Assembly (NCBI RefSeq): GCF_028453695.1 | Contig: NC_135774.1 | Span: forward strand, 27,218,001 to 27,282,000 | Direction of reading: 5' to 3' | Origin: Augochlora pura | Taxonomy: Eukaryota; Arthropoda; Insecta; Hymenoptera; Halictidae | Length of the DNA stretch: 64,000 bases | In this document: positions 12,501 through 22,400 of the stretch, one piece after another | Position numbering within the stretch: position 1 is the stretch's first letter | Layout: each line of letters starts with the position of its first letter | Position numbers and translations under genes: made by a program | The notes under the pieces: generated by a model | Seen by the model: only the letters and a program-made list of their open reading frames with translations | Told to the model about the DNA's origin: nothing | The model's database searches: none

Positions 12501-15500
12501 CGAATTTTCAAAAGAGAAAAACATCGCCGAGAGCTTCTCTCGTCGATCTTCGCTTTTGTTCTCGACGATCGTGGCGGAGAAGCCGAGTGTGTGTGTAAAG
12601 GTGCCCACGGTGAACGCAGGTGGAGCGGGGTGGTTACCGCGTGCTAACTGGGTGCTCGTTAGTGTTCTCACACGGGAAAAAAAGCTGGTGACGCTGTCTC
12701 GGAATCGGTGAGGCTTGCCTTGAGACGAAAATTCTGCTGGCTTTTCCGGCTCGCGAAATTTTGTCAACCCTTTCATTTTGTCGTTTTCTAGAGTTATGAC
12801 CAGTCGGTGGATTTTATAACATTGATTTTCGAAATTATTAATAGAATAAATTATTCAATTTTTATTTGTTACAGCTGACTGAGAGAATTTTTATCTAGCG
12901 TAATTCTTCGCTTAATTTTTCAAATTATTAATAGAGATAATTAATCTTCGATTTTCATTTCTCGCATAAAGATGCACAGTCTAGTTACGACATTGCTGGT
13001 CTTTAAATCCTCGTTTCTCAAGTCTGCTAATCCTCTTGATTGCTTAAGAACTTATGCAACACTTCTCTAGAAATGCTCTTTTTTTCCAAGCTCAAGAAAT
13101 GGTCGAGAATTAATGGCAGTTCTAATCTAGAAATGCTCATTTCTTCAGTCCACTTGTTCCACCTTCTTCACATGTTTTAACCCCTTGCGCTACGATGTCT
13201 TTCAGAACTAGGTTGATTACTATTTTTTCGTTCTTAACACATTCGCATAGGGAAACGAGAATTCTCGTTTAAAAGAAGAAAACGTTGTCGTCGAGAAACA
13301 AGAATTCTCATTTTTTAATGTAGAAAAGTTGTCGTCGAGAAACAAGAATTCTCATTATTTAAAAAAAAAACGTTGCCGTCGATAAAAGATAATTCTCTTA
13401 AAATAGAAAAATAGCCCGACGCGAATGTGTTAATAATTTCCTTGATGCCACGAAATGATTTTTGTTTCTCGATTGTCTTCATTTGCTCACATTCCCAGAT
13501 TTCGATGACAGAGCATTCAAATTTTCTTTTCGATTTAATAGAAATGATTGGCATCCATATTTATCGAATCGTGCACGAAATGTTCATTGCGAGTCTGACT
13601 CGTTATTATAGTGCAAGGGATTATTAACATTTCATAAATTCATAAGTTCAATAATTCATAAACGAGCAGAATTGTTGTTCCAAAGGCAGATCTTCGAACA
13701 CTCGCGTTTGTATAAAAAAAACAGGGTGCTAGAAAACTGTGCTTACTTTCTAAGTGGAAACGTTTAGGATGTTATCAGTGCAAGGATGAGCACAATTGTT
13801 TTAGCAGGCGCTGTTGTATCGGCACAAAGATTATGCTCACTCTAAGACACACACTCCATACTCTTTTTCGTTCAGCAGATATCTAAACGGTGGATCTAGG
13901 TTCGAATAGTCTACGAATGATTATTGCCCTGGCAGGGAGATGGTGTAGCAGAGGGGACGAAGGGGTTAAGGTGTTCTACAACCACAGTCTCTGTCCGTCG
14001 AATTAGCGTCCACGTGGAACGATGTCCACGCGGATAGACGTAAAGATGATGCGTCAAGGCGAAAGAATGAAGAGATCCGATCGTGAATCGTAAAGCCAGA
14101 GGTTGATAGATTATGCGAACGGAGCGAGGCAGAAGCGGAGAAGTGAAATTCTATAGAGATCGAACCTTGCGGTATTACGAACATCTCTATTTCGGGGGGC
14201 TTACCTCGAACCTCGGCCGATCCGTCTCCACACCCTCGTTCGTTAAGTTTGCCAAACTACAGTAGGAAGCCCTCTGTCCCGAGGAGGTCGGTATTTTTTC
14301 GTGATTTTTTTTCGGTTAAGGTATTGTTTTCATGCACGGCCAGGAGAGGGCGGACCGAACAAAAAGAAAGAAACAGCACGGGCTGTGGGTTAGTGTCGCG
14401 GTTAGGCTCGATATTATAAGCGGTACACCTTCGTTCTCGGGTAACGCGGGGCAGCGGGTGGCGTCGATGACGTTTTCTCGTTAAAATGACGCTAATCGGA
14501 GTCGGTAATGTCGCACCTAAGTGTCACGATTTTGTTAGCTCGAGCATTAATTGCTCGTTAGGACAATCTATATTTAAATAGTAATAGTCAACGGTGGTAT
14601 ATAAAAGTCAAACTTGAATGTCATCATAAATTTTACAATATTTATAAGTTGTACAAGACAGCGTATGAAGAGCTGTGTAAAATACGAGATGTAATAAAAA
14701 AAATAATACGAGATAAAGAAATCATTTAAGATCAAAATAGCGACAAAAATCGATATCTAAAAATTATCAAATAAATATAAATCGATATCTAAACCGATTG
14801 TAATGATAATAGTATGAATTATTTTGTGACTATAAAAGGCCAAGTGTGACAAATGTAAAAATTATTTTACATTAATATTAATATATTAATTACGTAGAAA
14901 TAAAGAAAACTCCATATTGTATACGTCTATATCAAAAATAACAAAAAATAGAAAATAAAAATACAGTGTCCTCTTTTGTCCGGTATAGTAACTGTTATAT
15001 AATAAAAATATAAAAGTTACATTGACACTATAATGAAACGCCACCGTCTAAAGCAATAAAATCTTAATGCTCAAGGGTCGCAAGCAATTTCGCCCGCAGC
15101 GATTAGGGCGTGAGGCGCCATTAGGCCGAGTCTTTTCCGGACCGGCATCAGCAGCGTCTTCATCCACGTCGGATGATCTACAACAATTACGGAGCCGATT
15201 GCCAACTGGCTGTCATCTCTACGGACGCGTTAATTCGACGGGGCCGGTCAATCGCGCGCGGGGCCGTTTCCGTATAATACCAGAGCACAGCGATCGTAGC
15301 TGGCAATGGTGGCCCCGTAAATGGCCGCCGCCGGTTGCCAATCGACCGATACGTATCTCGCCAACCGCTGCGACGCGTACACAGAGAACGAGGAGAAGGA
15401 ACGAAGGAGAAGAGCGAGAGGGAGCCAACGTTCGGAGACAGCTGGAATATCGTTCGAGTTTTTGGCACGGTTCGAGCACTCCCCGGGGCTCGCGTTCCCC

Positions 15501-16464
15501 CGGTCTCTCGATCGACGGATCTCTCGGTCACGTGCTCGATACGATCCGTTCCCGTTTTATCGTTTATCGGATCGACGGAAATTGAAACTCTCCGCGAGAG
15601 TCGTCGAGCCTGTTCGCGACGATTTTCCATTCGGCTTGATTATTTACACGGCCACGATGACGTAGAATGGCCTGCGCGGCTGCGGTACATGTGTGTAAGG
15701 AAAGCGAGAGCTGCGAGGCCACGCCCACTTCGATCGGAAGATATATCTAGCTGCGATCGAAGAAGAGAGTGTAATCTACGAGACGATTTTTGAACGCCGA
15801 GATCGAATTGTTACTATTAGAATGATTTAGTTATTGGAACAACTATTCAACATCAAGTAATTTAGCAACGGCTTATATTTTATTTAAAAAATGGAAAATC
15901 GTCTATGTATCAATTGTGCCGTTTAGATAGATTTTTGTGTCTGGAGACGACTGATTGCGTGTTTTAGCTCCGCGGAAGTGCAGAGAAACGGAGGGCCACG
16001 CCCACTTAGGGCTCACCGATAGCCTTGCATTAAATTCCACGTAAAAGGAGAACAATTTTAAATAATACCGTCCGCGGTTCCCCCAGAGCTAAATCACAAG
16101 GGGACGTAGAACCTAAACCCGTGAGCATAATTTACCCTTCGAGACGCCCGTCCTAGAAGTTGGGAGCACCGAGGCCACGCCCACTAGCAGCGCGCCGGTA
16201 TACGCGTCGGGAGCATCGTCTTCTCTGCCTCGCGGAGTTAATGGCTCGAAAGCGTTGCCCCCCGGGGGGCAGCAGCCGAGAGCGTTCCCAGGACAATCTA
16301 CGCTCGCGGAGACGATTTCACTTCGCCTGGAATTATGTCACCCGACACGAAATCCGTAACCGGTTAACCGATAAACGCCGGATACGCGCGGAAGCGGCAA
16401 AAAGGAAGAAAAAAGAGACGAAAGAAACAACGAAGAAGGAAAAAGGAAACGGTGAAAAAAATGC

Positions 16465-16495
<31 letters not shown>

Positions 16496-19400
16496 CCTCG
16501 ATTCTACACGGGCGAGCCGTGTACAAAGTGGGGCAAATGAGCAGCAGTAGGTTATTATCAAAGCCGGCCCTCCCTTAAATGGAGAGACAGCATTCGTGGC
16601 GTGACGACGACCGACTACTATACGCGCCGGGCAAAACGCGCGGCGTACTCGAGCGGATCGCGATCACGTGCACGCACCCCGGCACGGCATTCCCCGGAGG
16701 ATCCGAGCCCGACTACGGAATCCACGGCGACGATTTGTTGGTAGCGCGGGGACGATGTTCTTATCGCGGCGGTACTGTCTTGACGCGTCGAGCGCCGAAT
16801 TCGAATGCAAAAATTTTAATCATGATATATTTAATTAACACAGAGTTCGGCATTGTTCAAATTGAACAATATTGTTCTTAAATAATCATTTACATTGATT
16901 CTTGTTAGCTGAATATTTTAGTCAAAAAACGATTGTTCGTTATCGTCATAAATTATTTTAGTTCGTATAATTCTTCGTTACAGTAAATTATTCGCACTAT
17001 TCTTTTTACGAATAATTTAACTGAATTGCTGTTTATTTTTATATAATCGACTAAATTATAAATCAACCAAAAATTTACGTAAAAACAAGAATCGAATGAA
17101 TTCTTACTTAGATTAATTTTTATTCAGATAAATTTATGATATAAATAAATATATATTTATTCGTTGATGTCAAATAAAATTTGATGCCTTTATATGTTAT
17201 CCTTGAGATAAGATAATAAGAAAATTTGACCAACTCTGAATTAATAAAACCGAAATAATTAAAATTTAAGTGTCGAGCATCTTTAGCTATTCGTTTCGAC
17301 TCTGTAGTCGTTCTATGAATTGAATTCAATGAATTGATGCCAAGCGAAGTGGTCTAGGTTCGAGTAGAGAGGTATTGTCTCCGGATCATGTGGTTCCAGC
17401 TGTCACCGAGGCGGCCCGACAGGTTTCACGAAAGGTGTACTTACTAGGGCCTTGACCGACACCCCGGTGAAGACGAGTGCGTCTCTGGCGAACTTCGAGT
17501 AACCCTTCTCGCATAATCGAAGATCACCCAGCGACCTTGCTTTCTAGGATCGTCGGGAGCGTCAACGGGAACTCAAGATTAGCGGTAAGTTGCGGATAGA
17601 TCGCGGGCCCGCGTGCCTTGCGACTTGCATCTCGAAAACCCCATTTCCAAAATTACCCGATATTTGCCTCTATACATTCCCCAAAGCCTTCTTTTATAAA
17701 TCAAATTGAATGCTCTTTAACAATCCTTTGAAATTATAGAAAATGAACCAAAGAAAAATCAAAGAAAGATCAAAGAAATTTTCCAAGCAATGATATTTGA
17801 AAATTATTTCCTAAGAGACAGTAACGACTAATAACTTTTCAATTAAATTCACAGAACCAATAATAGTTTCTAAATATGAAATTACTTCTTCTGGCTCAAT
17901 AGTAATTAAATATTATTACCACAGATTTTTTTAAAGATTAAAATATCTATTTTATAAAGGCTTTGATTTCAAGGCGTTGAATTAAAAATTGCCTCAGCAG
18001 GCGGACGACTTTAATCAAAAAGTCTCCATGAACTGATCAGCTTCTAAATGGATCCAAGTCGCAAAGCTCGCGCCCTCGACGGCGATTAGTATGCTGTTAC
18101 GATGATCAGGAGTTAAAATTCTTAGTCTGATCGGCGGATTAAAATCGTAAAAATATCAGTGGAACCGCGAAGCAACTGAAAACGGAAGTACGGGCGATGG
18201 CTCATGCAAGTATAACGATAATATCAACTTGTTAATAGGACTGCCGTTCTCCCGTCGCACACGTGAACGTCGGATGCTGGTGGCATGCTTCGAACGAACA
18301 CCAATTGCTGTTCGCCCGTCCGAGAGCACCGATTCGTCCCGAACGAATTGAACCGATTGAACCGTTTTATGAATCGAAGCAACGTCGGCGGACACTCTGA
18401 ACTGCGAGAGATCGAAATGTGTTTGCGCGTCCGTTGCGTCGTTGCACGGATTCAAAGCTGCGCGACACGATCCTGTCTCGTTGTCGGAATGCGCGCGACG
18501 CTTCGTTAGCTATGGACCGCTAAACATTGCTTTCTTAAATCCTGAATCATCATTTAGAATTTACAGAACCGCCCGTCCAGTCTATTTTCTCGGTTTGGTT
18601 GAGAAAAGAAGATTTTGTGAGACAATTTTCTTCTTTGAGATAATTAAGAAATGAAATTAAAATAGGTTAGGATTTTTTAAAGTGATGGGTGAATATCGTT
18701 GTAAGCCATTGATTATAAACGTTAAACAGACGTTTAAATATTGAACGAATTAATTTGGTAACTACAAATTAGTATACTATAGTAACAATATACTGTAATA
18801 TACTACAGTTACTATACTATAGTAGCAATAAATGTTCTCTTCAATTGCGATTAGGTAATTGGAATTGATTTTAGTTAGATCATATCGTGGTATATACTAT
18901 CGACAGAGTGCATTGTTCAAATTATTTTTAACCCAGATAATGACACATATACTATCATCATTGTTTCTATAGACTCAGATCGAATTTTTAGGAAACCTAT
19001 CAGGATTAAGAGCGCTTTAATAACGCCATAATCTTCGTCAGAAACGTTTCCTGGACTTCAGATAAAATATCATAATTTTTCTCTTTAATCAATATCATAA
19101 TCTTTCACACTGTTATCCTGTTTAATCGATCGCGTCATCAATAACAAATTTTGCAGGCTTACGACGATATCGGAGTTTTCTAAAATGCCACTGGTATTGC
19201 ATAATAACCGTGTTACACAGCATTACAGATATAAAATAATTGCGGTCCAGGTTTCGAGCGAAGCCGACGGGCGGTTCCGCAGATATCATGTTCGCAGCTC
19301 GCGCGACAGATAGAAAACAAAATAGAAAAGAGCAGAAACTAAAATGACTTGATGAATATATAAAAAACAAAAAAAAAAATAAAAGAAGAAACGAACGAAA

Positions 19401-22400
19401 AGTGTATGTATATCGATACAAACCTCCTCGGTCTCCATCGCGTGATTCGCTTTCCCGTACGCCGTCTGATCGCCGTCGCTCATGCTCGAGATGTCGCCAA
19501 AGCTACGACACTGTTAGTGACAACAAAATACAACTGACAAAAGTGTATTCGACAGCCATCGAAGCGGTTTTTTTTTGCCGTTCAGCCGCGCGAACAAGCA
19601 TCTCGAAAAAAAATGAAAATATAAAAAAAAAACAAATTAAAGAGAAGAGAGAAAAATCATAGTAGGAGACAATAATTGAGAAGTGAATAGAGACCACGGA
19701 GACGGAGAAGACATCTGTAATAAATGAGAGATATGAGAAAGAAATAGAGAGAGATAGAGAGAGAGAGAAAAGACTGAGAAATGAGAGAGAGAGAAAAATA
19801 GAGAGAAATAGAGAAAAATAGAGAGAAAAATAGAGAAATAGAAAGAGAAATAGAGTGAAGATATAACACAGATAGATACGTAGAAGATCTCGACGCGATA
19901 TGACCGGTGCACGAGAATCGCGGGCAAATACGATCGTATCGAAGCAAAACGTATCGGATACTTGTTACTCACCAGCTGCTTGATCGACACGCCGGTCGCG
20001 ATCTTTTCCTTGATCGATCGATCCTGCTCGTGGCGAGTCGCCTCCGATACATATGTCTGTGTCTGCATGCACAAAATACAATGCAACAAACCTAGTTCAG
20101 CATGCTTCTGTGGGTCACACGAATGGGTGCGACACACACTCACACACAAACTAACATTCACACACACTTGATACTCAAACACGCGAACGGACTACTATTA
20201 CACGGATTGTGTGAGAAGGGTGGCAAGAGGGTAGTTACGAGATCGAAAACGGACGGGGGGGAGCTTCAACTAAATCTTGATTACGACAGTGTCGAGGACG
20301 GCAAAAGACGTACGGTGTCGAGCCACAATGATCTATAAAGGGAGATCTAGCCCGAACCGAAAACCCACCCGGATTAATTAATCACCTTCCCTGGACGTGC
20401 GCTTCGAGCGCGGATTGATTTATAGATCGCTTGCGGATCGGCCCCGACCGTACATCGGAACGCTGACTCTACGTGCAAGGTACTTACGGGTCAAATTGAG
20501 CAAGCGCTGGCTCATTAATGCTATCGCGGTCTCTTTGACAATGGGCTTCGCCGAACAATTCCGGGCTGGCGACGGGACGCGACGAAAAGCTACGCGAAAT
20601 TATCGAGAATTATTCCAGGCTGTTCCAGGTGAGAGGGTAATAGGTTAAGCACTTTAAGATTGTCTTTCATGTATGCTGTGATTAAAATACTGTCTCTCGT
20701 ATACTGCGATTAGTATACTGTCTTTTATATACTATTTTCTCACATGTATACTGCGATTATTTGTGTAAGAAAATTTTCTAACTTGTTAATACTTCATTAA
20801 TAATAATGGCGACAAGATTGACGTATTTGCAATCAATAATATTAGATTTAAAACTAGTCTTTATAAAGTCTTTATATGATTCACTGATCTTTTGTCAGTT
20901 AACATTTTATTATTATTGCCAAAAATAGCTCTCTAATTTTTATCTCACATCGAAAATATTTTTGACGTAAAATTGGTTCAGACAAGGTTGTTTAAAAATA
21001 CAGTACCCCTCATTTGGAACACCCTGTAGATATCCCGAACTCGTTGTACGTCGTACGTTGTCGCTGTACCAGATCAATAGTTTCTCATTCTCGACGAACC
21101 GTCGTGAAGCATTTTTTCAAACGAAGAGCATCGAAAGAAATTTCCTCGATCGATTTCGTCGCGATTACCTAACATCGGGCATTTTTCAGGGAACTTTTAC
21201 TGACAGGCTTTCGCCGGCGCGCTCGAGTTACCCCTAACTGCGATACGAAGAAAGAAAGAGAGAGAGAGAGACCGCGTCGCGAATCCGATCGCGGTCAATT
21301 TGCTCGGTCGCGCGCGGATGCAATTTCTCCGGCTCGATCCCCGATGTTATTTCGTAACACCGTTGTCCGCGCGGATCTACCGTGTCACCGTGGGGCGCTG
21401 TGGGTGGGGTGGGGGGGGAGGGAGGGGGGGACTTACCAAAGACTTGACGTTCACGTTCGACAGATCGTTCTCGGCCGAGAAATCGAGCGATTCCGGTTGC
21501 GTTCGCCGGGAACCGGTGTGCATGCTCGGCTCTCGCAAGTTAGAGTTCTGACAACACAGAGAAACACGTGCCACACTGTACACAGAGGACATGCAACACA
21601 AACGTATTCATGGGCTCTCGTCCGGTCCCGTGAGGGACACTTAGAAACTCGTCGAGACACCGAGAGAGACTTCCGTGGCTATTCCATCGACTGCGTGCCC
21701 GAGGTGTACTTCCGGTTCACGAGTTTTTTGGGAGCTCTCGACACACTGTTCGTGGTCTACTTTTCGAATATTTTCGGAGAGACGGCGGATTCGAAAATTT
21801 GTTTAGAGAACTCGGTTATATGGTCTTTGGAGAGTGTGTGCAAAAATATTTTATTTTATTTTTCTTCGGTTGCAAAATGCCAAAATGCCGGCGAAAGAGA
21901 ATTTTTCTTGAAAATAATAGATGAGGATCGCTAGTAAAATATAGTAAAATAAAGTAGAATAAAATGAAATAAAGTAAAATAAAATGAAATAAAGTAAAAT
22001 AAAGTATAACAAAGTAAAATTAAGTGAAATAAAGTAAAAGAAACTAAAATAAAGTAAAACAATGCTTTTCAGTAAATACTAAAAAACTATCATTACACTC
22101 TCCAAGGCCCAATAGAGTTGCAATAAAAAGTTTCTAATCTGGTATCCAATTCTTCCAAAAAGATTCCTGGAGATGCAAAAGATTGCATCGATATGCTCCA
22201 TAAAATTGATCGTACCGCAAATATTCCGCGAAAGAAGCTTCCAAAATCATCACAAAAATTAGAAAAGGGTACGCTCTCGTCCACAGAACAATTCAGTCTA
22301 AGAACGGCGTAACGAAACTTCAACGGTGCCGAGAAAAAGAGAAGAATGCCGCCGACAAAGGTATACCGTTCAAGTATCGAGGATTCCACGGCCAGCTAGT

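Larger units (their letters stand above)
12279..14204 (-). other. intron with nested TTAA elements and a (GGT)n run
   Basis: Holds a GGT run at 12342-12379 and the nested elements at 13177-13627. No further exon seen. Confidence 0.55.
14274..17444 (-). other. intron; GC-rich middle with repeated CACGCCC boxes
   Basis: AT-rich at 14.5-15.05 kb and 16.8-17.3 kb, GC-rich at 15.07-16.8 kb. The GC-rich part has three GGCCACGCCCACT boxes and many chance open frames on both strands. No splice-supported exon found. Confidence 0.5.

Noticed and set aside
20485..20570. Possible minus-strand exon (SPELFGEAHCQ...)
   Set aside because: Open and followed by a good donor, but its phase 2 end does not fit the next exon (phase 0) of the LIM gene.
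21344..21934. 196-codon plus-strand open frame
   Set aside because: It runs antisense through the supported exon 21547-21437 and its introns; a shadow of the real exon plus GC-rich flank.
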